Shown here piece by piece: positions 10,817 to 23,500 of a stretch of 64,000 bases of DNA. The number at the start of each line of letters is the position of its first letter. The stretch's first letter is position 1. Source of the stretch: Embiotoca jacksoni (lineage: Eukaryota > Chordata > Actinopteri > Embiotocidae). Position numbers and translations under genes: made by a program. The notes beneath the pieces were generated by a model that saw only the letters and a program-made list of their open reading frames with translations, was not told where the DNA came from and did not search any database. The stretch is from contig JAKOON010000015.1 in the NCBI GenBank assembly GCA_022577435.1, positions 14,517,830-14,581,829 of the forward strand, written 5' to 3'.

Positions 10817-13800
10817 CCAGCTCACTTTGAAAAGGGTCAATATTTTGGCTTCTTCTCTTCTGAAGTGAAATGTCGAGCTCTCTCCTCCTCACACACTGAA
10901 TCCCGAGGTTCGCAAAGCTGCAAGTTGAAACGGGTTATAATTGAATTTCAGCTCAAATTCAAAAGCAAAAAAAAAAAAAAAGCCACGATGAAAGTTATTT
11001 AATACAAATGATATAAATTATAGCGACGTCTCTGCACCTGTGACGTCGGTTGCCGTGAGGATTGAAGGTGACCATGCAGATTCCTGAACCAGTCGGGCAG
11101 TCTTTACCCACAAGGCAGTGCGGGTGAGGCCGGTGTGGGGGATCCTTGGTCACCAAGGAAACGGTGATTGAGACCCTTTTTAGGCGTTCGATGGGACCCT
11201 GAATCTGAAAGAGAAAACAAGACAGGAGGAAGAATGAACGAGCATGAAATGAGCAGAAATCAGAAGAAAAAGAGAAAGAAAACGGAACTGTTTCCGACTG
11301 AAGTTGATCACAGAGAACCATGTTGCAATGTTTCAAATCTAATCATGGACATCAGGGAAACAGAAGAACAACCCGGTTGCTACAACGCACAACATGGAGT
11401 GTTACAACCTGCTGATAATAAGGACAATGAGCATTTATAATACACAGAAAAGAGGGGGACCCGTCAGCTCTAGAGAAGTAAATATTAAAACATGCGGCAG
11501 AAGTTTGGAAAGTTTTGCATTCAGGAGGACCGGAGTAAATTCATGTACAACCAGATGTGACTGAGGAAAGCAAAAAAAAAAATCAACTCAGAAACTTGAA
11601 AATTTGCTAAAAAAAAAATGACCAAAACAATCGATTAACAAAAGAGATGCCGATTCATTTTCTATAATTATCATGTTATCTTCCGCACTCTAATCCAGAC
11701 TAGCTGCTGATGCGAGACTTCTTTTGTCCTTCATGTTCCTGAGCGCTTGTATTTCTGTTTCTTGAACATCTTCACTTTTCCACAATTGACAACATGCCTT
11801 CTGTTTTGTGCTTCAGCGTCTCCATCACCCTCATTCTACCACTTCACACAGATAAAACTACTTCATGTGGATTTATTTTTTTTTTTTTTGTATTATTCAC
11901 GCAAGGCACCAATTTCATCAAAAAGAAACGGATATGGTAATTATATTAATTATCAAGCCATGTTAACCTGAAATTAAACTGATTTTGCTAACTAGACTAA
12001 ATTACTCAATTGGTGAAAACACCCTGAGTGAGTAGGAGTGTTTGATAGTATGTGAGCGGGGGGGATAAAGCTCTTGCGTTTGACCACACTCGATCTGGGA
12101 TTTGTGGGGACTTTCTATTTGAGTCTTAACATGCCACAAGCTCCAGCTCCACCCATCTGTGCACACCAAACAAAATCAGCTGTGGTTAAAAGCTCCCCAA
12201 CTGTCTCCGGGAGGTTAGTAAACCCCCTTCGCGGTCCGAAACAAAAAACAAATTTGCACCTCGATGGCAGGCTGAGTCTTGTTGGTGTCGGTGCTGGACG
12301 CCCCCAGGATGCTGCCGGCCGAGCGCCCTTCACACTCGTAGCGAAACCTCATGCCTCTGTCCTTGGGCTCCTCCACGACCACCAGTTTGGGCTTTTCCAG
12401 AATGCGCTCCAGTATCTCGGTGTCGCTCTGGTTCTGAGAGGACACGCTGCCGCAGCTCTTGGAGGCCAGCGAACACGGGGAGCCTCGACTGCGCCCAGAA
12501 GAACCGGAGGCGCCCCGGGAAGGGTGAGGGGACGCCATCTCTCTGGAAGAGCTCCTCAGCGGAGAGAAGTCTGTCTGTAAAGAAATAGAAGCAGACGACC
12601 TTCATTAACACGACTTCACGCGTGTTTCAACACTTGTTGGCCTTGGAAATGTTTCTCTTAACGAAGACCCGGCAAGAGATGGCAACACGAAAAGGGACAA
12701 ACTGATAAAACAATACAAAAGGCTGAGAACAGACACAATGAAGAGACATTAACCACAGTTCATAACGGTCATCTGGCACAAATATCTGAGTCAGCAGCCT
12801 AACTTCCCTGTGCAGACTTTTTCGCATGGCTGGAGGCGGACAGCAGTTACGCATTTTATAATCGAAGAAAACAATGCCGAAGAATTACGTTATTTAAATT
12901 TGCAGCGATATGACGGTGAACTGCCCTGACCGCCTTTAAAGAAAGTCCATAGAAGAAACAACATTATGTTAAAAAAAAAAATTAACCCAGTTTAACACTC
13001 AGAGGTTTTGCTGCCATGTGGTCTGCGTGAGAACAAGCTTATGATGGCCGATATTGGCAAATCTTAAGATGTTTTGGAGTCAGTTTGCTGACAGTATGAC
13101 TCCTCTGTTTTTGAACTATGTCTTACATAGTTACAACGACTCCCTTTATAAATTAAGCAGTGACCGTCTTTCTCTTTGCTTAAGAAGAAAAATAAAAACC
13201 TGACTTCCGTCACGGTTTCCTTTTCAAGCAAAATACCTCGATATGTGTAATGTGTAACTATATCCATAACATATATAGAACAAAGTACAGTTTTGAGGTA
13301 CTTATACTTTACTTGAGCATTTTGATTTTTTTTTTTTTTTCCTCTTTATACTTCTACTCCACTACATTTATCATATAACAATATAAAAACAGATTCACCC
13401 AGTGATTCCACCCCTTTTAGGCTTGTAAACGCATTAATAACTAGTCTAGCAGAGGTCTCATGTCATGCTTAGGGTTTCTACATGACATTTCCTTTCTAAA
13501 CTATCAGATTATTTAACTTAAACCCAAAAGAGGACCGGTCCAATATTTCACAAATAAAAGTGACAGACGACAGAAACGTGCCAAAAAAAAAATAAAAAAT
13601 AAATCACAATACAGATGTTTTCCAATCCCATTAATCCTCTCGTGACCCTTCAGATGTATTGTGTGACTCTTCGGAGGGGTTCGAGCCTTACTTTGGGAAC
13701 CACCAGACTTAACTATCTCACTGCATGTGAAATAGTTCAAACACGTTCGCCTAAACCAGCTACAACAGAAAAATAATACTTCTCCCACACTGATGAGTCA

Positions 13801-15767
13801 GCACTAACAAGTTAATATTGGTATACGTTGTGTGCTTTTACTTCAGAAAGAGCATTTTTTTTTTTTTTACATTATTGTGTTGGTACTTTTAATGAAGCAA
13901 AATATCCAACGTTGTGAGAAAACCTCAACTTACGATCAGAGAAAGATAAACAGCCCCAAACGAGTGTTTTAAAGAATATAAGTGAGAACCAGATGTCGCT
14001 CAGGTGACTTCTCAGCGAAACCAAGCAGCACCACTGACTCACTGCATGTTTATCCTTCATACATGTGCTTCCCATCAGTGCAGAGTTCACCATGTGCTCT
14101 CTTGACTCCTCCTCTTGCATTTCATGTCTTATTTTTTCCGTTACACCACAGACCACCGGGCTCTTCCGTTCTCACTCCAACTCAAGTGTTTAATATCCCT
14201 TTGCTGCTTTTACTTTCTGTCTGCGGCGCTCCCCATCTCCACTCCTCCATTTGTGCACCAGCGAGCCCCCCCCCCCCCCCTGAACGGCCTCGGCGTCGAA
14301 GAAAGCAAAAGTATCACGGGTAAAGTTTCACAAAACACAACTTCACTTTTAGTCCGTCCGGACGCATTGATTCGACAACAGATCAGTAACCAAACCTGCA
14401 GGGACTCCTTCGTCACCGGCGAATCAGCTCATGAAAGCTTTGCTGCAGGGATCTGGGTGATGCCTCCGCATGAGGTCATGCTTCACAATATCCTGCCGAG
14501 CCACAGCGGCCGGTCTGCAGTCTGTTTTGTGCCTGGGGATACCTACCAGCCTGAAACCAACCAACCGATGCACCTAAACAAAAAGCCAGTCAGACCGCCG
14601 CCGCCAGCCAGCGAGCAGGAAACAGGAAGCAGGGGCGACCTTTCACCTTCGATGCCTTTGGCTAATAAAACTGAAAGCAGGAGTCACATTACAGCTCTTC
14701 CGAAGACCTCCTCCCCTTTCTCTCAGGCTCCTCCCACGGAAAAAGCATGCTGGGGAGGCGTGTCGGCCTCTAACCAGGGGCCACCAACCCCAGAACCTTT
14801 TAACGAGCCGTATTTACACACAAACTTCAGTGATAACAGATGCTGTGCAGATCGTTGGCTGGTTGCGGGGCCTGTGTCGACACTGCACTCTTTATCAGAT
14901 TGCAACACTTCTGATCTCCCTGCTGCCTGGAAACCACGTGCTTTCTGCTGAAAGCCTGACCTGCCGGCTGCCCCTGCTGTAACAACAAAACCCTCAGCCA
15001 TCTGCAGGCTGCACACGTACCGCACTGTGCTTCATTTCTCAGACTTTAAACCCTTAAATAAAACGTTCTGAAAGCTGCTGGAACCTCTTCATGTTTTTAC
15101 TTCCTCTACAGAGTTTAAACATTAACCGGCTTTCAACAGCAACATGGAGACGGAGTAACATATTATCAGGTGTCTGTGCGTGTGTGGTTCAGTGTTCATG
15201 TGCTCGGTTTATGTTCATCATTTTACTTTGATTATTACTCGCAGAGTCTCTATAAAGTCAGAAAACTGGGAGAAAAAAACAAACTAAGTTGGACTGACCA
15301 ACAGTCCAAAACCCAGATTAACATTCACGAAGCAGCAAATCCACCAATCTGAGAACCCACAACCATTATTGCTTTATAATTGTTGTTAAAAGTTGTTGAA
15401 AACGAATAAATCTTGAAATTACCTCGATAACCGCAAATAAAACAGCAGAGTGACGAAATCTATTAATCAACTATTTGTTTTAACATTTATGTAGTCTGTT
15501 CTTGTTAAAAAAAAATTAAAAAAAAATAAGCAGGAAAAAATTACCTGTGCATTCAGTCTCTACATTAAAGATTATTATGATTCTTATCATGGATTATTAA
15601 CAAGGTTTCCGCAAAGATTTTCAACACCCAATTTACTATCTGTTTTGTGGTCAGACCGACAAAGTGTAAAAGATATCTATGAAATGATTTACAAAGTGTA
15701 TTCATTTATTGATATTTACAACATTTTTGTCAATGCTTCCCAGTAGAATACAACAATAACCGTCATG

Positions 15768-15805
<38 letters not shown>

Positions 15806-17559
15806 AACATGACCTGACTCTGGGTAAAAAGCAATAAATGATGAATGAAAGGATGGATAAGTTTTTGTTTTTCCTCAAAAATTATTAATAGAAACACAGA
15901 ACTAATGTTACTGAATAAATTTAAATGAAATTTTAAGACCTTTGGAGGCTTTGAAATCAATGCTTCCGTGTCACAACCTGCTGATGCCCCATCCCCGCCC
16001 CCTCTCCACCCCCCCCCACCCACCCGCCCACCCCTCCCCCCACCGACTCACCCCTCTCACTTTTTTTTTTTGTTTTGTTTTTGTTGTTGTTTAACACAGA
16101 AGCCACCTGAGAGGAACACCTCCGTGCTCGACAGTCACTCTGGGCAATGCAGGAAACGCGGAGTTGGGTTGAAACCACACCAGTACAACACTGATACAAA
16201 CACCTCGCGCTGCAGTAACACAACTAAAAACAAATACCCACCTTACACGCGGTGCCTCTGGCCACCAGCACGGGCTTGGACGACGGTGAGGGGCTCTGCC
16301 GGAGGTGGTTCTGGCTGTAGGCAGTCTGGCACAGGAGGTCCGCAGGAGGAGGAGGAGGAGGAGGAAGAGGCCCGGGGAGGGAGACCGCCAACCGCTCATT
16401 GTCCTCCGTGATGATTTCTTCAATCAGGTCCATGCAAAAAACTAAACGTCGATGACAAACAAACACGAGGATCTCAGAAGGAATATCGAACTTAAGGTGA
16501 TCCACAGTGGCTGAGAACGGTGTTTTTACTGAGCAATCAGATAGGATTTAATGCTGCTTTAAATCAGAATCACTTTGCCTTTTGTTCCTTTCATGGTCAG
16601 AAGTGAGGCTGCAGCTGGTATACAATTCATTTTAGCTAAATGATGTAAAATGATGCAACCTCCAGGATGAATAAGAAGCTTTGGACAGGTGGTGGTGGTC
16701 TGCCAAGTCTGACACTTATCAGAAACTAAGTTTCCTCCAGCCACGGTGTATGAAATATTAACAGAGCAGCTGGAACATGAAATGCAACTATCGGCAAAAG
16801 ATTTTGACAACTTATAACTAATGTGAATAACTTTTATTTTGGTAAGTTAGCTACTCAAACTTCTCAAATGTTACTATTTGCTGACATTCTCCTCTTTCTG
16901 AGATTAAAATACGTATCTCCAGGATGTGAACAGTAACCAACTATGAATGAAGCAATCCGAATACGTTTAAGTTGGGTTTTGTAGGATTTAGGACAATTTT
17001 AAACTATTTTGACATTTTACACATAATAGTTAGATTAAAGAATGATAAGATCCAAGAAAATAAGTTCGTTATTTGTAGCCTTAAATGCAACACGTATATA
17101 AACAAATATTACAAATATATTAATATTATATCCGAAAAATGATTTGACCTTTTCGTTTGTTGATCTACAGACTGAATTTTTTTGTTTGTTTGTTTTACTG
17201 CGGCACCAACACGCTGTGTAAAATACTATAATGCCAGATGAGGAAGCGGACATATAAACGGGCAACTTCTCTTCCTGCGTGAGGTCAGGTCAGGTCACAC
17301 TTCGCTCACATCCACGACTTCTCTTGCGTGAAGCTTAAAAAAGAAAGCCCACCTACCCAGGTCGGACTCCGCGCGGGGACCGGGGAAGTCGGGGCGGGCG
17401 CTCGGAACATCGGACAGGATCCCGGGGAAGAAGGGTGTTGGCTCTTCTGCTAAGACAAATCACATGCCTGAGGATGATGTCACCTCTCTCACACATGCAC
17501 ACAAAACTCGGGAGAGATTAAAACCTAGAGGTACCGTTAAGGACGTCCATGTCTTTCAT
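7859..17559 (-). CDS. relb: Transcription factor RelB (non-canonical NF-kB subunit)
   Basis: DNA-binding NF-kB subunit that partners p52/p50. Eleven coding exons, 5' to 3': 17535-17559, 17357-17449, 16242-16441, 12260-12574, 11038-11204, 10826-10917, 10521-10652, 10284-10388, 9276-9491, 9089-9163 and 7859-8274. They total 1836 bases, about 611 residues. The Rel DNA-binding domain starts near residue 167 with GMRFRYECEGRSAGSI, continues through VTKDPPHRPHPH and LGIQCVRRREL, and reaches the IPT half (CDKVQKDD, VHRQIAIVFKTPPY). A basic RRKRRM at about 453-458 is a plausible nuclear localisation signal. The acidic, Asn/Pro-rich C-terminus should be the transactivation domain and is unlike mammalian RelB. 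I see no N-terminal leucine zipper of the mammalian type. Similarity plus clptm1 next door favour RelB over c-Rel or RelA. Confidence 0.87.
10750..10816. repeat. (GT)n microsatellite in a relb intron
   Basis: A GT run with a few GC interruptions lies immediately downstream (in gene sense) of relb exon 10826-10917. On the relb-sense strand it is an AC tract starting about ten bases past the splice donor. Confidence 0.9.
14124..14951 (+). other. Unexplained long open frame antisense inside a relb intron
   Basis: An ATG-initiated frame of about 275 codons lies in the 3.7 kb intron between relb exons 12260-12574 and 16242-16441, on the opposite strand. The N-terminus is hydrophobic (LKCLISLCCFYFL), and the rest is rich in Pro and Ser with no domain I recognise. 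I saw no splice structure or promoter. Most likely a chance frame in a locally GC-richer stretch, but it is long for the composition and could be a lineage-specific or decayed gene. Confidence 0.2.
15769..15803. repeat. (TA)n microsatellite in a relb intron
   Basis: A pure TA run inside the large relb intron. Confidence 0.9.
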
Positions 17560-17850
17560 CGCATGTGAAGAGACTTAGAGAAAAAAAAAAAAAAAAAAAA
17601 AAAGACCTTAAACTCTGCCGTCGTGTCCTTGAATGTTTTTCCAAACCGGACGGGATCCAGGTATTAGACCCCTCCTCCCGGTCGCTGCTTCAGTCTGAAC
17701 TTTAAAACAGCCGCTCTGCAGACGACACAGCGGCTCTAAGTGTCCGTTTAAGCCCGTGAAAAGGTGTGAACCCGTGCTGATGCCATGTGCTGAAGGCTGT
17801 CTGAAATGAAGTTTGCGTCAGTTTTGAGTTTTTGTCGCAACCTCGCTCCG

Positions 17851-17898
17851 ATTGGCTGCTTGCGCGGCGTGGAAATCCCCCCGAGCGTTACGTCACCT
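17851..17898 (-). promoter_or_regulatory. relb upstream cluster: CCAAT box, NF-kB-like site, CRE-like site
   Basis: About 290-340 bases upstream of the relb start codon lie an inverted CCAAT (ATTGG, 17851-17855), a kB-like GGAAATCCCC (17871-17880) and TTACGTCA (17888-17895). NF-kB control of the RELB promoter is established in mammals, so a kB site here fits autoregulation. The transcription start was not located. Confidence 0.5.
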
Positions 17899-18043
17899 CT
17901 GAGACCGAGCCGCAGCGAAATGTAAGGCTATGCTCATTTTAATATGCAAAAAAAAAAAAAAAAAAAAAATCTTCAGCCGAAAAGAGGCTAAAGACCGATA
18001 AAAGGATAATACTGATCCATTTTAATCAATTTCTCAGCGTTGA

Positions 18044-18211
18044 GTGTGTCCGTGTCCGGATGTGAAATTACCGCGCGTCTTGTGTCCAGATGTGAAACTA
18101 CAGCGCGTCTTGTGTCCAGATGTGAAACTACAGCGCGTCTTGTGTTTAGATGTGAAACTAGTGTGTCTGTGTCCAGATGTGAAACTACAGCGTGTCTGTG
18201 TCCAGATGTTG
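18044..18211. repeat. Minisatellite, ~33-base unit
   Basis: About five imperfect copies of a unit containing gtccagatgtgaaactacag and cgcgtcttgt, with later copies shortened. It lies roughly 490-650 bases upstream of the relb start codon, near its promoter. Confidence 0.85.
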
Positions 18212-19148
18212 TCCATTGTTGTAAGTCCAGCGTGCAATCACTTCAAGTCAGCGCTGCGCAGCGCCGCATAAAGTTGAATGCACCCAATGCAGTCTCTGTT
18301 CACGGCCATCTCTTGTCAAACGGCGACACCTGCCGGTCACACGGAGAACAGGCGGTTTAAAGGGAACGGAAAGCGAAAGTTGAGGCTAAACGTTTAGAGG
18401 AAGCAGTGACTCAGCGGCCGCGACCAAACTAAAAATAACACCAAAAAAAAACAACACCCTGAATATATGACTTATTATAGCGGCAGTGGACTTGCAGAGG
18501 AGAAAGCTAAAGCTGTAAGAAAAACAAGGTGCAACACTATAGTTGACAAATGCAACTCTGAACGGTCAACGAGTTGACTTAACTTGAATCTTCACATCAG
18601 ATTCAAGACACTTTTCTAACAAAAGTTTCTTAAGGCAGGAAAGAAAACATACAACTTTTTGTCATTAAATACTTGTTGTCAGTTAGGAGCTGCTAAAGTT
18701 CAGTCCCATTGCTCACAGCTCTCACACACACACAACCAGCATGTTTACACGCAAGTACCGCTTGGCCCAAATGTTTGGGAACCTGTGGGTTCAAAATCTA
18801 AAGAAGCGTCAGACTTGAGTCAAGATTAAGGCACCGGTGTTTCTGGAGTCGTTTCATAAAGCAGAGCAACTGTTCTGTATGTTAAACGCATGCCGTTTAT
18901 CACCTGCTACAAAGAATGCTTTTGTTTGTGTGTGTAAATGTGAACAGTGGGGCACGCCGATACCTGACACCAGGACATAACTGGCATCAAGCTCCTTGAA
19001 TCACTGAACAGTCAAGATACGAGGGGCAGAAATTCAGGTCTGAAACTACGGGCTTGCATCATTAAACTGTTACACGCTATAAAGTCTGATCTCTTTTAAA
19101 AAAAATAAAATTAAAAAAAAAATTTACGCAGCATCTGCTGTTACATAT

Positions 19149-19386
19149 TTAAACACATTGTTTTTCATAACTACCCATTTGGTACTTTAGCTTTGAAAAG
19201 CAACCCAAACAATCCCTGGTGTCAGCCTCTTCAATCACTATTCCTTTACTTCTTCTTGTAATCTCTTTGTAAGCTGAATCCGTGTGAGCCATCACCTCGT
19301 GACAGATATTATCCACTTCTTCCTGACAGTCTATAGACATGAAGGATTCATCGGGGAACATAATCAATACTGCAAATGGTTGCCAT
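19149..19386 (-). other. Candidate orphan coding exon, unrecognised
   Basis: On the minus strand, after a TTACAG acceptor, a frame of 78 codons plus a stop reads WQPFAVLIMFPDESF, then CQEEVDNICHEV, then CLGCFSKLK and EKQCV. It is acidic and Cys-containing, and does not look like low-complexity translation. A separate frame just upstream (19364-19567) starts with a signal-peptide-like MSMQSFFVLVLFLLAALG, but I could not join the two by clear splice sites. No family is recognised. It may be chance, or part of a rapidly evolving small secreted protein. Confidence 0.2.
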
Positions 19387-20597
19387 CTGTAACTCCAGGA
19401 TGAAAGAGTTCAATAATGTGGATGCTGTATAAGCACACAAACTGTATTTCCTGTAACATCAATAGAAACTCAAGTGAAAAATGAAAAGTTTCATGCAAAA
19501 ATATTGTTCTGGAACCCAGAGCAGCGAGTAAAAACAAAACCAAAACAAAAAAGCTTTGCATAGACATTTTAAATCACACTTAGTTTTACTATAAACATGA
19601 AAGCTCATAAAATTGAATATTTACCAACATGGAACCCTCTTCATCTCAGGATTTACAGCACTCAAAATAATATATATAAAAAAAAAAACAGTTGACATTG
19701 CATTTCTCCTGACACAAACCTGACTGTCTCCGCTGTGTCTGCTAAGATGATCTGTTGTTGGACTTGCAGGTGAAATAATGTGAAAATCAGACATCCAGCA
19801 GAGGAGGGGGAAATAAAAATCAGACTTGCCTCTCGTTACAGTTTTTGACATCGGTATTATTAACAGGATTCTGTACAGTTTGAGGACATACAAAAGAATG
19901 ATTCAGTGACTGAAAAACAAAAATTAAGTCATTGACAATATTAATATATATATATTAATACCAACAAGGCTGTTATTTTTTTCTGTTCAAGTTTAGAACA
20001 TTAACCATTAGTTTAAATTCGAGGGTAGTAGTCATTGTCTTGTGGGTAGTGTCCAGCAGGGTCATACACCTCTCTTCCTCTACCTCCACTGTGGCTCAGG
20101 CTCTTTCCAGTTTCTTCCGGCACTACTCACCAGGTTCCAGGCATCCCGAAACACGGTGCTCACATGGAATGAAAAGAAAAATTCACAAGGAATCTACACA
20201 AAGAACAAAAGCAGCACTTGGCCTCTTTTTTTCCCTGTATAATAGAAGTATAACTGCAACCTGTTCCCCTCCCAACATTTACTCCAAGACATTGTGACCC
20301 TCTGAAAAAAATACAGAACACAGTACATCACATTTTGTTTTACTTCACTTGAACTGCAGAACGAGAGGGCGGGGATGGGCGGGGAACAGAAATAAGAATT
20401 TACCAAGTCTACACTGAATATGATTTTCTGTGGATCCACACAGAAATCTGAGGTGTTTTTTTTGTTGTTTTTTTTGTTTTTTTTTTGTAGCGGCATCCAT
20501 GACAGCTAAATGACGACTCCCCTCCCTGCCTAACTTCCACAAGTCCTCTTCACCACAGCAGTGAGAGCCGGGGAGGAAGATCAGGGCGTGGTCTTCC

Positions 20598-23500
20598 TCA
20601 GTCGTTCTTCTTCTCCCCCTCTGGTTTGTCTGTAATGGCGGCGGGGGCAGCGTCTGCTGTGTTGTTCTGAGTTGGGTCCACTCCGCTGGTACCGAACTCA
20701 TTGACCCGGTTAGGATCGACCCGATAGATCCAGCGCTGGTAAAGGTAGACGAAGAACACCACATCTGCAGGAGAGGAAACCGAGGTTAGTCCAAGGAGAA
20801 ACGAGTACAATTCAAATCCATCATTCCCTTAACAACCATTTCATCAAGCAGCAACCTATTTTTTACTGACTAAACGTCATCCTTAAACTCAAATAAAACT
20901 TGAACTTGGTGATCGTGTAAAGATAAATAATTATGACTGGGCTGCAACAGTGCCGAGTTCACATCATATAAGATGATATTTACTACCCAGGAGTGTTCGC
21001 TTGTACTGTTTTTTGTGTGAGGGTTAAGATGAACAAATGCTTAAATGTCCTGAAAGGCTTTGAAAGACCTTGTTGTTCTGTATCATTATGTGTCAAGTCG
21101 GAAACATCAGAGCTTTCAAAAAGATATTAAAGTTGGAATTACAAACAAAACAGTTCCTCTCATATCACGCCAATAATGTGACATGAAGGGGGTCACATCA
21201 TGCCTGTGAGTCGGTGTGAGATTGAAAACATAAAAACCTATTCCAACTTAAACCGGTGGATCAAAACTTTTAGATCTTGTGATGGTGGTCCTGATTACTT
21301 ATAACAGTCTGATTTCTGATGATATGACTCCACACAGATGTGTTTTGTGCTAACATCTGTGGTTCTAGTTTAAATATATTGTATTGAACCCTTTCGCTCT
21401 TAATATTTAATTACACTAAAACAGTCCCTGATATATTATTCAGTAATAACAAAGTGCATTATGGAAATCAGCGAGATCTAGTGAGCTGACACGAGGTGGC
21501 GTTAAAGGATTAATCTTAGCAAACGCTGAAGGCCAAAGTTCATTTGGTCAGTTGGTGTGGGGTTTGCGGGGAATCAAACACAATGCTGGAGTTGTACACT
21601 TTCTATAAAAGGAAAACTAAAGAACCAGAAAGGAAGACAGACTTTCCTTGTAACAAATTCCTCTGGATGAGCTGAATCTGAAAACCACCTCCAGCAAATC
21701 ACTGCACATCTGAGCTCATCATCCTCAAGCTACAAACCCAATATAGCTCCTCTTCAACACTGGAAGATCACTGTCGTTGTTAAAAGTGATTATTTAACAT
21801 CCCTTGAAGCTGCTACACTCATAACAAACACAATATATCAACATCCGGATGAGGGAGGACGCACCATCTCTGAGGCATCCTATCCTGTACATCATGGGCA
21901 TCTTGATGACGAAGGCAAAGAGGTCATCAATAAAGGTATTGAGGGCCTTATAGGTGAGCATCCTCCACGGGAGGTGGGCCACAGATTTCATCTTGTAGTT
22001 GATGAATAGCTGTGGCGTCATCGTAATGAAACCTACAAAACCAAAACGGAGAGGAAGGAGCTGGTTAGATAATATAAACAATTTCTTCACCACAGGCAGT
22101 AATGTAGCCAGCGGGCAACGCAACCGAGTGTGCCAGCATGAAGTCTATTAATACACAGCACATTAGCAGACGCTGTTGGGAAACTGGGTGCGTAACCATG
22201 ATGCAAGTGTGAAAACAATAGCTGTGTGTACAGCCACTCAGAGACAGAGTCATCAAGAGATTCTAAAATAATCACACTTATCCCCGGGCTTTAAAATAGA
22301 TTTACATAAACAGACACAAACACAAGTGTCAGAGGAATCAATAACACACTAAGAGAATAAAATATAAATACATCCAGAGAGAGAGTTAAGACTGCGCAGA
22401 CAGGAAGACGTGGAATTATTACCAATGCTATATTATGACGAATAAATAAACAAAGACGCATAAAGTGACAATATCCTGCTTCATCTAAAAATCATCATCA
22501 ATGTTAACAAAATCCGGTTTTCTGATGTGAAATACTTTACTTTTGAACATCTATTTTTTTCATATTTTTAAAATAAAACTTTGTAATTGACCTTCAGTGA
22601 GGTAGACTTCAGTATTTTTATTTACTGTATTTTATAATCTGTTTATTACATATTTATATAATGCCCAGGTAATTACATGATGTAAACAAGAGAACCATCA
22701 GAACTCAGTGAATTCAGTGTGTTCCCTGCATCATTTCATGTACGTGGCTAATTCAAAGGCAGCTACGTTGCACACACTAATCTTTAAAGATTCTTTCTAA
22801 TAGGTTAACGCCTCTCCTCCTCCACGATTCAATCATTTTTTTTTCATAGTGATGCCAATATGTTTTTTGTTTTAAACATTACAGCACATCTAGCCCCGTT
22901 ATTCAGTTCCAACAGCTGACATTCAATGGAAAATGTTCTTCAAAACAAAAAAGGACAGACAAGACCAAATTTGAAGTAATGCAGTGTGTAAATGCTTCGG
23001 ACCAACTTACCAAATGTTAACAAGAAGCCATAGAGCATGCTGAGTACCCATGAGTACCAGCCTTTGTGCTCTACGTACAATAAACTGTAGATCGCGTAGC
23101 AGCCGAACAGAGGGTAGAGCAGCCATGATAAGTACTTGAAGGCCATCTGTTCACAGGACAAAAGAGAAAAGAAGCCGTCATGCAACTTTTTATCAGCTGC
23201 AAGAAACTGACTCCACTAAAAAAAATTTTTTACTTATTGCTTTGCTTGTGATGTTTAATTCAGCTTTCTCCACAGAAAAACACTTTTTTAATTTTATCTT
23301 CAATGATAAAAGTTCAACATGTTCCATGTGTTATAAAATATAATGCCCCCCCCCCCTGTATTTTTGAAAGGCAGCTCCTCTGAGTGTGGCGGCTGTTTAG
23401 AGAGCTGCAGTTGAGGATTGGTTTCACTTACATCGTCATAGATTTTGGTTGAAGACTGCACATATGTTGACTTGTCTCTGAACACCAATCTTGGGATCAC

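Larger units (their letters stand above)
17560..20597. other. Gap between relb 5' end and clptm1 3' end
   Basis: This stretch holds the relb 5' flank, the minisatellite, poly-A tracts and presumably the clptm1 3' UTR (minus strand, below 20598). Apart from the weak candidate exon at 19149-19386, no coding feature is supported. Confidence 0.6.

Noticed and set aside
12074..12580. 168-codon plus-strand frame
   Set aside because: Antisense to relb exon 12260-12574, which is clearly the real coding strand.
14723..15025. 100-codon minus-strand frame in a relb intron
   Set aside because: No splice sites consistent with relb phases and no similarity to the Rel family.
18044..18211. CRISPR-like array
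   Set aside because: Units are contiguous with no distinct spacers and the genome is eukaryotic; it is a minisatellite.
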